From Rhodococcus rhodnii NBRC 100604 (GTDB taxonomy: Bacteria > Actinomycetota > Actinomycetes > Mycobacteriales > Mycobacteriaceae): a DNA stretch of 44,905 nucleotides. The stretch covers positions 1-44,905 of the forward strand of contig NZ_BCXD01000029.1 in the NCBI RefSeq assembly GCF_001894925.1. Direction: 5' to 3'. The translations under genes and the position numbers were made by a program. The notes under the pieces are model-generated. The model worked only from the letters and a program-made list of their open reading frames with translations. It made no database searches and was not told where the DNA came from. Shown in pieces: positions 8,094 through 16,333 of this stretch. Within the stretch, counting starts at the first letter, position 1, and every line of letters begins with the position of its first letter.

Positions 8094-8864
8094 TCAGCGC
8101 ACGGCCTCGTCGTCGAGCGCTGTGATCAGAGCGGGGATCTCGGCGACGCTGCCGAGCACGTGCGTCGCTCCCGCGGCGACGAAGCGATCGCGATCGTGTG
8201 CGCCCGTGAGCACGCCGACGCTCGCGCGGGCTCCCGCCCGGACGCCACTGACGATGTCCGACGCACTGTCACCGACGACGATCATCGAGGAGACGGACTC
8301 GGTCTCGGTGCGCAGCAGGGCCGTGAGCGGCATGTCGGGATGCGGACGTCCGCGCACGCCGTCGCCGGGGCACAGCGCGACGTCGGCGATCTCCCGCCAG
8401 CCGAGCGCGTCGAGAATCGCGTTCTGGGTGTCGCGCGCGAAACCCGTCGTCAGCGCGATCTTCACGTGCCGCGCGCGGAGCTCGGCGAAGGTGTCGAGCG
8501 CACCGGGCATCGCGGAGACCTCGCCGCCGGCGACCATCGCGGCGTACGCGGCCTCGAACGCCGCGTTCGCCGCCTGTGCCGTGGCCTCGTCGCCGTGCGC
8601 GAGGTGCCGGAAGACGGTGATCTTCGACTGGCCCATCGTGACGTCGACGTAGTCGAGCATCTCGGCGCGCTCGGCGTCGGTCGCGGCGAGGCCCGCATGC
8701 TCGTCGGCCGCGACGAACGCCCTGCGGACGAGGCCGCCGTCCTCGACGGTCGTCCCGGCCATGTCGAAGACGACCAGGGAGATCCGCGACGGCTCCGCGG
8801 TCGACGACTGTGCTGTCGCCGACGACTGTGCTGCTGTGGGGGATTCGGCTGTGACGGGGGACAT
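8094..8864 (-). CDS. Phosphonatase-like HAD hydrolase (PhnX-like)
   Basis: HAD-superfamily hydrolase of 256 residues resembling phosphonoacetaldehyde hydrolase. Motif I is VVFDMAGTTVEDGG: D34 is the nucleophile, and the residue two positions on is Ala, as in phosphonatases (most HAD phosphatases have Asp). The cap domain carries TMGQSKITVF, and K81 aligns with the Schiff-base lysine of PhnX. Motif II is TTGFARDTQN, then GRPHPDM and the acidic motif VVGDSASDIVSG. ATG 8864 has AGAGG 7 nt upstream; ATG 8879 overlaps the upstream stop as ATGA but lacks a ribosome site. The residues after the start are a Ser/Thr/Ala-rich linker (about 2-26). It should cleave the C-P bond of a phosphonoaldehyde made by the upstream FAD enzyme. 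Confidence 0.85.
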   Translation of the reverse strand: MSPVTAESPTAAQSSATAQSSTAEPSRISLVVFDMAGTTVEDGGLVRRAFVAADEHAGLAATDAERAEMLDYVDVTMGQSKITVFRHLAHGDEATAQAANAAFEAAYAAMVAGGEVSAMPGALDTFAELRARHVKIALTTGFARDTQNAILDALGWREIADVALCPGDGVRGRPHPDMPLTALLRTETESVSSMIVVGDSASDIVSGVRAGARASVGVLTGAHDRDRFVAAGATHVLGSVAEIPALITALDDEAVR

Positions 8865-8875
8865 GGCTGTGCCTC

Positions 8876-10006
8876 TCATGCGGTGACGGACTCGGTGATG
8901 CGCGCGATCGTCGACTCGCCGAGGCCCATCGACGTGGTCATGCCGATACCCGTGGTGACGGTGACGATGTGGACGCGGTCGATCGGCTCGGTGAGCAGGA
9001 ATTCGTCGCCCGAACCGGAGGTGTACATCCCCTGCCAGCGTTCGAGCACCTCGACGTCGTCCACGCCGAACAGCGTTCGCGTCTCGGTGAGCAGTGCCTC
9101 GAATCCGGCCTCGGGCTGGAAGGGGATCGCGGAGACGGCGCGGTCGTGGGTGTCGCCGATGAGGACGGTGCCGTCGGGCTGCGGCGTGTACATCTGATGC
9201 AGGTCCATTGCGACGTAGTCGGGCGTCTCGCGCCGCAGCCGCTCGGCGAGTGCCGGTGTGCTGGGCAGGTTCTCGAAGCCCGAGTACCGCACGAGCGACC
9301 ACGCGGTGAACAGCGGCCCCGGCAGCGGCTGCGCCAGCGGGATGCGCGCCTTGACCATGTGGAGCCGGCAGCGCAGCAGATCGTCGGCGGGCTCGGGGAA
9401 GAGCCGGTCGACGTCGCAACCCACGGCGACGACGACGTGCTCGGCGGCGAGGGTGCCGCGCGAGGTGCGTACGACGCCCGGCTCGAATCCCAGTGCGGCG
9501 GTACGCCAGTGGAAGTCGACGCCCTCGCTCTCGAGCCAGCGCGCGATGCCGGGCGCGGCCGCGCGCGGTTCGACCTGGAGGTCGTTCGGCAGATACATGC
9601 CGCCGATCGCGTCCGGCACCGGGACGGCGCTGCGGAACTCGTCGGCGCCGAGCAGACGCACCTCGTCGTCGCCACGTTCTGCGGCGAACTCGGCCATCAC
9701 GGCGAGTTCGTCGTCGCGGCGGGCGACGCACCAGGTGCCGGGCTGCGCGGCCCAGAAACCGGCGGCGCGAGCGAGGTCGAGCCAGTGACGTCGGCCCGCG
9801 AGGGCGTACTCGCGGGCCGCACCGGACTGCGCGGTGATGCACGCGTGCCCGAAGTTCTGGACCGACGCGCCGACGACGCCGTCGTTCTGCTCGACGACCG
9901 CGACCCGCAGGCCACGGCGGTGAGCGTGATACGCGTGGGCCAGACCGATGATGCCCGCACCGACGACCACGATGTCGTAGTGCGGGGTGGAGGTGTGTGC
10001 TGCCAT
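8876..10006 (-). CDS. FAD-dependent oxidoreductase of the HpnW type (TIGR03364-like), aminophosphonate oxidation
   Basis: DAO-fold flavoenzyme of 376 residues. The N-terminal dinucleotide-binding motif is DIVVVGAGIIGLAHAYHAHR with the acidic end VAVVEQND; GASVQNFGHACI follows, and the C-terminus has VTVTTGIGMTTSMGLGEST. This subfamily is known for its genomic link to phosphonatase-like hydrolases, with a proposed role in oxidising an aminophosphonate related to 2-aminoethylphosphonate. Here it directly precedes such a hydrolase, with an ATGA overlap possible. I chose ATG 10006 because the FAD motif then starts at a normal distance; ATG 10027 and TTG 10033 are alternatives, and no start has a clear ribosome site. 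Confidence 0.82.
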   Translation of the reverse strand: MAAHTSTPHYDIVVVGAGIIGLAHAYHAHRRGLRVAVVEQNDGVVGASVQNFGHACITAQSGAAREYALAGRRHWLDLARAAGFWAAQPGTWCVARRDDELAVMAEFAAERGDDEVRLLGADEFRSAVPVPDAIGGMYLPNDLQVEPRAAAPGIARWLESEGVDFHWRTAALGFEPGVVRTSRGTLAAEHVVVAVGCDVDRLFPEPADDLLRCRLHMVKARIPLAQPLPGPLFTAWSLVRYSGFENLPSTPALAERLRRETPDYVAMDLHQMYTPQPDGTVLIGDTHDRAVSAIPFQPEAGFEALLTETRTLFGVDDVEVLERWQGMYTSGSGDEFLLTEPIDRVHIVTVTTGIGMTTSMGLGESTIARITESVTA

Positions 10007-10031
10007 GCGACGAGCATGACCGGACATCCTC

Positions 10032-10049
10032 AACTTATCAATACAAGTT
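10032..10049. promoter_or_regulatory. Imperfect palindrome in the promoter of the aminophosphonate genes
   Basis: AACTT-N8-AAGTT, with 12 of 18 positions symmetric, lies in an AT-rich island (10030-10080) just upstream of the FAD oxidoreductase gene. It could be the operator for the GntR/UTRA regulator at 5305. That pairing is inferred from context only. Confidence 0.35.
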
Positions 10050-10139
10050 CGATCTGTTTACGTCCCGTATATATATGTGGCGGTGTCGTTCACCTTCCCG
10101 CAACCCGGGGCCCAGCCTCCATGTCACAACGCCCGCCCC

Positions 10140-11543
10140 TCAGAACCCCCGCCCGGGATTGAGGATGCCGCGCGGATCGAACACCCGCTTGATACCGGCC
10201 ATGAGCTCCCGTTCGGTCTCGCCGACCTGACGGCAAAGGTACGGACGCTTGAGGACGCCGACCCCGTGCTCGCCCGTGATGGTGCCACCGAGCGCGAGAC
10301 ACGCGTCGACCATCGCGTCGAACGCGGCGCGCGCCCGCGCGGTCTGCTCGTCGTCGGCGGCATCGAACACGACCGTGGGGTGCAGGTTGCCGTCGGCGGC
10401 GTGGCCGAAGCATCCGATCGTCACCCCCGTGCGCAGTGCGATCGCCTCGATCTCGCGGAGCATCGCGGGGAGCGCCGGGACGGGCACGGCGAGGTCGTCG
10501 AGCAGCGTCGAGCCGAGGCGCTCGAGCGCGGGCAGCGCGGCATAACGGGCCGCCATGAACTGCTCACCCTCCTCCGGATCGTCCGTCGCGTACACCTCAC
10601 GGGCGCTCGCGCACGCCGCGACGACGTCGGCCGCCTCGCCGGACGCGTCGCGACCGTCGCACTGGACGAGGAGCAGGCCCGCGGCCTCGGTGTCGAGCCC
10701 CATCCGCGTCATCTCCTCGACGGCGCGCACCGTCGTGCGATCGAGGAACTCGACGGCACGGGGCGTCGTGCGGGCAACGATCGTGCCGACCGCGTCGATC
10801 GCCTCGGCCGTCGTACCGAACGCGGCGACGACCGTCGACGCCGTGCCCGGTGCACTGCGTAGTCGCATCGTGGCGCCCACGACGACGGCCAGCGTGCCCT
10901 CCGAGCCGACGAGCAGCTGCGCGAGATTCAGGCCCGCGACGTTCTTGCGCGTCTCGCTGCCGACGTGGATGCGTCGGCCGTCGGCGAGGACGGCGTCGAT
11001 CGTCGCGACGTGATCGAGGGTGACGCCGTACTTGGCGCAGCACATGCCGCCCGCGTTGGTCGCGAGGTTGCCGCCGATCGTCGAGATGGCCCGGCTACCC
11101 GGATCGGGGACGTACCACAGGCCGTGTTCCGCGGCGGCGGCCGCGAGGTCCGCGTTGATCACGCCCGGCTCGACCGTCGCCGTCCGCGCTGCCACGTCGA
11201 TCGAGACGATGCGGTTCATCCGTTCGAGCGACAGCACGATCGCGCCGTCGAGCGCGTTCGCTCCGCCCGCGAGCCCCGTCCCCGCGCCGCGCGGCACGAC
11301 CGGGATCGCGTGCTCGTACGCGAACTCGAGTGTCGCGACGACGTCGTCGACACTCGAGGCCCGCACCACCGCGGCGGGCGTGCCCGCCGCGGTGAGCATC
11401 GACTGGTCGTGGCGGTACGCGAGCATCGCGTCGGGATCGGCGACGACCGAGCCGGTGAGCCGCGGGGCGAGCGCGGCTGCCGGATTCGCCGGTGCGGACC
11501 TCGTCGTCGTCCCGGTCGTCGTGCCGGTGTCGGTCTCGGTCAC
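10140..11543 (-). CDS. FAD-linked D-lactate/glycolate dehydrogenase (GlcD family)
   Basis: VAO/PCMH-fold flavoprotein of 467 residues. The FAD-binding region has PVVPRGAGTGLAGGANALDG and GVTLDHVATIDAVLADGRRI. The C-terminal FAD-oxidase domain ends with CFGHAADGNLHPTV and GTITGEHGVGVLKRPYL. Relatives oxidise D-lactate, glycolate or D-2-hydroxyglutarate. Its position as last gene of a lactate operon favours D-lactate: together with LutABC the cell could use both enantiomers. The GTG at 11543 overlaps the lctP stop as GTGA, which suggests translational coupling. No Fe-S domain is fused, unlike some respiratory homologues. Confidence 0.88.
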   Translation of the reverse strand: MTETDTGTTTGTTTRSAPANPAAALAPRLTGSVVADPDAMLAYRHDQSMLTAAGTPAAVVRASSVDDVVATLEFAYEHAIPVVPRGAGTGLAGGANALDGAIVLSLERMNRIVSIDVAARTATVEPGVINADLAAAAAEHGLWYVPDPGSRAISTIGGNLATNAGGMCCAKYGVTLDHVATIDAVLADGRRIHVGSETRKNVAGLNLAQLLVGSEGTLAVVVGATMRLRSAPGTASTVVAAFGTTAEAIDAVGTIVARTTPRAVEFLDRTTVRAVEEMTRMGLDTEAAGLLLVQCDGRDASGEAADVVAACASAREVYATDDPEEGEQFMAARYAALPALERLGSTLLDDLAVPVPALPAMLREIEAIALRTGVTIGCFGHAADGNLHPTVVFDAADDEQTARARAAFDAMVDACLALGGTITGEHGVGVLKRPYLCRQVGETERELMAGIKRVFDPRGILNPGRGF

Positions 11544-13237
11544 GGCACCATCCAGCCGAGGACGTCGGTGGACTGCAGGTAGACGATCGCGGTGAGAAAC
11601 ACGAGCAGGCCGAGGCTCCAGCCGATGAGCTTGCGCAGCAACGTCCCCTCGGCTCCGGCGAGCCCGACGGCCGCCACGGCGACCGAGAGATTCTGCGGCG
11701 AGAGCATCTTGCCGAGCACACCCGCCGACGAGTTGGTCGCGGCCATGAGGACGGGGGCGAGGCCCGCCTGCTGGGCGGCCGTCACCTGGAGCACGCCGAA
11801 CAGCGAGTTGGACGACGTGTCCGAGCCGGTGATCGCGACACCGAGCCAGCCGACGACGGGCGAGAGCAGCGCGAAGAAGCCGCCCGTCGACGCGAGCGCC
11901 ATGCCCATCGACCCGGTCTGGCCCGAGATGTTCATGACGAACGCGAGGGCGAGGACGGCCATGACGGTGACGATCGTCCAGCGCAACTGAACGAGGGTGT
12001 CCTTGTAGGCGCGGACGATGCCCCCGATCCTGATCCGGTAGAGCGCGGCCGTCACGAGGCCCGAGAGCAGTAGCAGCGTTCCGGTGGCCTTGAGATGGTC
12101 GAGCGTGAAGTTCATCTGCGACAGGGGCTTTCCGCTCGTATCCACGGCGTCGAGGCCGGGCCATGCGAACTTGACGCTGCCGACGTCGACCAGCCACGCC
12201 TTGACGGCGGGGATCTGCGCGATCGAGAAGATCACGATGATGATCAGGTACGGCGCGAACGCCATGAACGCGCGTCGCCGGGTGCTCAGATGCGCGAAGC
12301 GAGGATCGTCGTCACCGGTCGTGGCATCGCTGGTGGTGTCGCCGCTTCTCGGATTACCCACGCCGACACCGGCTCCCGCACCCACCGGGCTGGTGAGCGG
12401 CGATGCGGGGGCGGTCTCGGCGCGGCCCGGCTGCCAGAACCGCAGCATGCCCAGCACGACGGCGACGGTCGCGATCGCCGCGACGACGTCGGTCAGCTCG
12501 ACGGTGAGGTAGTTCGACGTCACGAACTGCGCGATACCGAACGAGACGCCCGCGACGATCGCGACCGGCCACGTCTGCCGCACACCGCGCTTGCCGTCGA
12601 CGAGGAAGACCAGCAGCAGCGGGACGACGGCGGCGATGAACGGCGTCTGCCGTCCTGCCATCGAGGAGAGCTCGTGCAGCGGAAGCCCGGTGACCCCCGC
12701 GAGCGCGAGGACCGGGGCGCCCATCGCACCGAACGCGACCGGCGCCGTGTTCGCGAGCAGCGCGACGATCGCCGACTTCATCGGGCCCATACCTGCGGCC
12801 ATCATCATCGCCGCCGTGATCGCCACGGGCGCACCGAAACCAGCGAGCGACTCGAGCAGCGCACCGAAACAGAACGCGATGAGGATCGCGAGGATGCGCA
12901 TGTCGTCCGAGATCGAGCGGATCACCCGACCGAGTTCGTCGAACCAGCCGGTCGCGACGGTGAGCTTGTAGACGAACAGCGCGTTGATGAGGATCCAGAG
13001 GATCGGGAAGAACCCGTAGAACGCGCCTTCCGCGGCGGCGCTCGCGGTCTGGCCGATCGGCATTCCCCAGATCGCGACGGCCGAGACGGCCGACAGCGCG
13101 AGCCCGACGAGACCGGCTATGTGGGCGCGCACGCGAAAGACGCCGAGCAGCACGAACATGACGACGAGCGGTACGGCCGCCGCGAGCGCGGACCAGCCGA
13201 GCGACCCGGCGAGCGGGTCGAGAGTCTGCTGATACAT
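11540..13237 (-). CDS. lctP: L-lactate permease
   Basis: Membrane transporter of 565 residues with about 12-14 helices, the usual size for the LctP/LldP family that imports lactate and glycolate with protons. Recognisable segments are FYGFFPILWILINALFVYKL, GFGAPVAITAAMMMAAGMGP, NTAPVAFGAMGAPVLALAGV and GVAITGSDTSSNSLFG. A hydrophilic loop (about 285-325, rich in Gly, Ser and Asp) splits the two halves. ATG 13237 has AGGGAAG upstream. It lies 49 bp behind lutC and overlaps the dehydrogenase gene by 4 nt. Confidence 0.94.
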   Translation of the reverse strand: MYQQTLDPLAGSLGWSALAAAVPLVVMFVLLGVFRVRAHIAGLVGLALSAVSAVAIWGMPIGQTASAAAEGAFYGFFPILWILINALFVYKLTVATGWFDELGRVIRSISDDMRILAILIAFCFGALLESLAGFGAPVAITAAMMMAAGMGPMKSAIVALLANTAPVAFGAMGAPVLALAGVTGLPLHELSSMAGRQTPFIAAVVPLLLVFLVDGKRGVRQTWPVAIVAGVSFGIAQFVTSNYLTVELTDVVAAIATVAVVLGMLRFWQPGRAETAPASPLTSPVGAGAGVGVGNPRSGDTTSDATTGDDDPRFAHLSTRRRAFMAFAPYLIIIVIFSIAQIPAVKAWLVDVGSVKFAWPGLDAVDTSGKPLSQMNFTLDHLKATGTLLLLSGLVTAALYRIRIGGIVRAYKDTLVQLRWTIVTVMAVLALAFVMNISGQTGSMGMALASTGGFFALLSPVVGWLGVAITGSDTSSNSLFGVLQVTAAQQAGLAPVLMAATNSSAGVLGKMLSPQNLSVAVAAVGLAGAEGTLLRKLIGWSLGLLVFLTAIVYLQSTDVLGWMVP

Positions 13238-13286
13238 GGGCTTCCCTGAGAGGTGGAGGGGCTGGAAGGGTGCTGGGGTGATGCGG

Positions 13287-13898
13287 TTACCGGACGAGCA
13301 CGACGTCGAGGGTTCTCGGGCCGTGGACTCCCTCGACGCGATCGAGCTCGATGTCGCTCGTCGCGCTGGGACCACTGACGAAGGTCAGCGGCCGGTCTGC
13401 GGTGAGGATCGCGAACGCCTGCGGAACGGTGTCGACGATCTGGTCGGCGCGCACGATGCACACGTGGTGGTCCGGGACCAGGGTGATGGCGCGTCGTCCC
13501 TGATCGGGGCCCGCGTCGAGCACGATCGTGCCGGTGCGCGCGATGCCGAGCCGGGCGCCGGTGACGACGCAGTCGATCTCGTCGAGCTCGAGGGCGGTCA
13601 GGGTGTGCGGGTCGCCGTCGATCACGAGGTCGGCGAGGTCGGCCCACCACGCGGGCGCCAGCCCGGCCGGGACGACGACGCGGGCACCGGGCCCGGCGAG
13701 CTCGGCCACCGTCGCCGCGACGGCATCGGCGTCGACGCGATGCACGCGGGCGCGGTAGTCCTCGACGGCCTCGGCGAAGCCGTCGACGTCGGGTGCACCG
13801 GTGAGCGGCGCGCGGTCGTAGTCGCGGGGCACGACGACGGTCTCGGCGCCGGTGTTCGCTGCGGCGATCCTGGCGAGCATCTCCTCGCGTGAGCTCAC
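13287..13898 (-). CDS. lutC: Lactate utilization protein C (LutC/YkgG)
   Basis: LUD-domain protein of 203 residues, third component of the LutABC L-lactate oxidation complex. Family sequence includes SREEMLARIAAAN at the start, VVTGARLGIARTGTIVLDAG, LVPDHHVCIVRADQIVDTVP and the C-terminal FVSGPSATSDIELDRVEGVH followed by GPRTLDVVL. GTG 13898 overlaps the lutB stop as GTGA and has GGAGG about 7 nt upstream, so coupled translation is likely. Confidence 0.93.
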   Translation of the reverse strand: MSSREEMLARIAAANTGAETVVVPRDYDRAPLTGAPDVDGFAEAVEDYRARVHRVDADAVAATVAELAGPGARVVVPAGLAPAWWADLADLVIDGDPHTLTALELDEIDCVVTGARLGIARTGTIVLDAGPDQGRRAITLVPDHHVCIVRADQIVDTVPQAFAILTADRPLTFVSGPSATSDIELDRVEGVHGPRTLDVVLVR

Positions 13899-15370
13899 TT
13901 GCCGTCCTCCCTCGTGCGCGACCACCATTCGCGGAAGGTCTCCTTCGGTGGCACGGGGAGATCGCGGCTGCGGGTCCACGCCGACGCCGGGTAGGGCAGC
14001 GCGGTGATCCGGCCCGAACGACCGCCGAGCACTCGGCCGGTGCGCGAGAGCTTCTCCGCCGCCGCGAATCTCGTGGGCGAGTCCATGACCCAACGGGCCG
14101 CCTTCATCGCAGCGGCCGTTCCGCGACCGGCGGCGCCGGTCTCCGCGGCACGTGCTCGCAGGTGCACGAGCATCGACGGAATGTCGATGCGGACCGGGCA
14201 CGCGTCGAAGCACGCGCCGCACAGCGACGACGCGTACGGCAGCGACGAGTTGGGGTCGTCGTGGTCGGTGGTGGCCGTGAGCTGCGGGCTCAGCACAGCA
14301 CCGATCGGGCCGGGATACACCGAGCCGTACGCGTGACCGCCGGTGCGTTCGTAGACCGGGCACACGTTGAGGCACGCGCTGCACCGGATGCAGTGCAGCG
14401 CACTGCGTCCCGACTCGTCGGCGAGGACGTTGGTCCGCCCGTTGTCGAGCAGCACCAGATGGAACTCCTGCGGTCCGTCGCCGTCGTGCACACCCGTCCA
14501 CATCGACGTGTACGGGTTCATCCGTTCGGCCGTCGACGAGCGGGGCAGGAGCTGCATGAAGACGTCGAGATCGGTGAAGGTCGGCACGACCTTCTCGATT
14601 CCCATGACGGTGATGAGCGTCTGCGGCAGGGTCAGACACATCCGGCCGTTGCCCTCGGACTCGACGACGGCGAGCGTGCCGGTGTCGGCCACGCCGAAGT
14701 TCGCTCCGCTGATCGCGACCCGCGCCGAGAGGAACTTGCGGCGTAGGTGAGCGCGCGCTGCCATCGCGAGAACCCGTGGCTCGTCGGTCAGTTCGACGTC
14801 CGGGTCCGGCATGGCGGTGCGGAAGATCTCGCGGATCTCGGAACGGTTCCGGTGGATCGCGGGAACGAGGATATGGCTCGGCTTGTCGTTGCCGAGCTGC
14901 ACGATGAGCTCCGCGAGATCGGTCTCGATCGCCGCGATGCCGCGCTCCTCGAGGTACTCGTTGAGCCCGATCTCCTGCGTCGCCATCGACTTGACCTTGA
15001 CGACCTCGTCGGCGCCCGTCTCCCGCACGAGCCGCTCGACGATGGCGTTGGCCTCGTCCGCGTCACGGGCCCAGTGCACGACGCCGCCGCGTGCGGTCAC
15101 GTTCGCTTCCAGCTGCGTGAGCAACTCGGGGAGCCGCGCCATGACGTCTTCCTTGATCGCGCTGCCCGCGAGCCGCAGCTCCTCCCAGTCCGGGCACTCC
15201 GCGACGGCGCGCAGCCGCTTCCCCCGGATCGTGCGCGTCGCGTGGCCGACGTTGGCACGCAACTGCGTGTTCGCGAGGGCGCGTTCGGCGGCGACCGGGA
15301 ACTGCTCACTGCCCCGGAGGTTTCCGCGGCCGGGAATCGCGGGTATCGGGGTTCCGAGGAAGGTCGTCAT
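13895..15370 (-). CDS. lutB: Iron-sulfur lactate utilization protein B (LutB)
   Basis: Protein of 491 residues that combines a LUD domain with two 4Fe-4S motifs, CIRCSACLNVCPVYE and CGACFDACPVRID, near residues 310-380. It carries electrons from L-lactate oxidation. Other recognisable parts are VKVKSMATQEIGLNEYLEER, ISGANFGVADTGTLAVVESE and GNGRMCLTLPQTLI. The start overlaps the lutA stop as ATGA. The C-terminus is the usual basic tail with ITALPYPASAWTRSRDLP. Confidence 0.94.
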   Translation of the reverse strand: MTTFLGTPIPAIPGRGNLRGSEQFPVAAERALANTQLRANVGHATRTIRGKRLRAVAECPDWEELRLAGSAIKEDVMARLPELLTQLEANVTARGGVVHWARDADEANAIVERLVRETGADEVVKVKSMATQEIGLNEYLEERGIAAIETDLAELIVQLGNDKPSHILVPAIHRNRSEIREIFRTAMPDPDVELTDEPRVLAMAARAHLRRKFLSARVAISGANFGVADTGTLAVVESEGNGRMCLTLPQTLITVMGIEKVVPTFTDLDVFMQLLPRSSTAERMNPYTSMWTGVHDGDGPQEFHLVLLDNGRTNVLADESGRSALHCIRCSACLNVCPVYERTGGHAYGSVYPGPIGAVLSPQLTATTDHDDPNSSLPYASSLCGACFDACPVRIDIPSMLVHLRARAAETGAAGRGTAAAMKAARWVMDSPTRFAAAEKLSRTGRVLGGRSGRITALPYPASAWTRSRDLPVPPKETFREWWSRTREDGK

Positions 15371-16113
15371 GCCGCCACCGCCTCGGTGCTCGCGAGAATC
15401 TCGGCGAGGTGGACGGTGCCGACGCCCGTACGCAGCCGGCTGAGCCCACCGCCGATGTGCATGAGGCACGACGAATCACCGGCCGTGCACATCTGAGCGC
15501 GCGTCGACATGACGTTGCGCGCCTTGTCCGCGAGCATCGCCGTCGAGACCTGGGAGTTCTTGAGCGCGAACGTGCCACCGAAGCCGCAGCACGAATCCGC
15601 GTCGGGCAGTTCGACGAGAGTCATGGCGCGCACCTCGCGCAGCAGCTGCAGCGGCTTGTCGCCCACCCGCAGCATGCGCAGCGAGTGGCACGTCGGGTGA
15701 TAGGTGACGCGGTGCGGGTAGTAGGCGCCGACGTCGGTGACACCGAGGACGTCGACGAGCAGTTCGGAGAGTTCGTACGTCCGCGAGGCGACGTCCTCGG
15801 CGCGGCCGGCGAGATCGTCGTCCCCGACGTGGCGGGCGACCATCGCGTGCTGATGCCGTACCGATCCGACACACGAGCCCGACGGCGCGACGGCGACGTC
15901 CCACGACGTCTCCTCGAACGCCTGCACGTGGCGCCGGACGAGGGGCGCGGCGTCGTCGAGAAAGCCGGTGTTGATGTGCATCTGGCCGCAGCACGTCTGG
16001 CCCGCGGGGAAGACGACGTCGTGTCCGAGTCGTTCCAGGAGCCGGACCGTCGCCTTGGCGGCCTCGGGGAACAGACCGTCGGCGAGACACGTCGCGAAGA
16101 GAGCGATCTTCAC
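15367..16113 (-). CDS. lutA: Lactate utilization protein A (LutA), CCG-domain protein
   Basis: Protein of 248 residues with two cysteine-rich (CCG) domains: CCGQMHINTGF in the first and HPTCHSLRML with CCGFGGTFALKN in the second. This is the layout of LutA and of heterodisulfide-reductase-like electron-transfer subunits. The product starts VKIALFATCLADGLFPEAAK from a GTG at 16113; no in-frame ATG lies nearby upstream. It is the first gene of the lactate operon, with a leader of roughly 100 nt that contains the tandem operators. Confidence 0.92.
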   Translation of the reverse strand: MKIALFATCLADGLFPEAAKATVRLLERLGHDVVFPAGQTCCGQMHINTGFLDDAAPLVRRHVQAFEETSWDVAVAPSGSCVGSVRHQHAMVARHVGDDDLAGRAEDVASRTYELSELLVDVLGVTDVGAYYPHRVTYHPTCHSLRMLRVGDKPLQLLREVRAMTLVELPDADSCCGFGGTFALKNSQVSTAMLADKARNVMSTRAQMCTAGDSSCLMHIGGGLSRLRTGVGTVHLAEILASTEAVAA

Positions 16114-16186
16114 GCCGTCGCCCCCGGACGTCGGTGTCCCTGCGGGTGGTTCATCGTGCCTCCGTCGCCGGATGTGTGGTCCGCGT

Positions 16187-16213
16187 GTGGTCGGACCACT
16201 GTGGTCGGACCAC
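16187..16213. promoter_or_regulatory. Two perfect tandem operators for a FadR-type GntR regulator
   Basis: GTGGTCGGACCAC occurs twice, at 16187-16199 and 16201-16213, with centres 14 bp apart. Each fits the TnGTnnnACnA consensus of FadR-subfamily regulators. A degenerate half copy (GTGGTCCG) lies at 16176-16183. They sit just downstream of a possible -10 hexamer for lutA (16219-16224, read on the minus strand), a position suited to repression that lactate would relieve. Confidence 0.85.
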
Positions 16214-16321
16214 ACGTTAGCGTATGACCCACTCCGAATCCAGAGGTTTTTGTGATCTGGATCATTCCCATCGACGGCGGCGACGAGCGAACGGGACGAA
16301 CCAGACATGCGGCAGCCCGGA

Positions 16322-16327
16322 TACACT
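16322..16327 (+). promoter_or_regulatory. -10 element for a leaderless lldR transcript
   Basis: TACACT ends 6 nt before the ATG at 16334, so transcription would start at or next to the A of the start codon. No ribosome site is present. No clear -35 hexamer was seen. Confidence 0.45.
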
Positions 16328-16333
16328 GGACCG

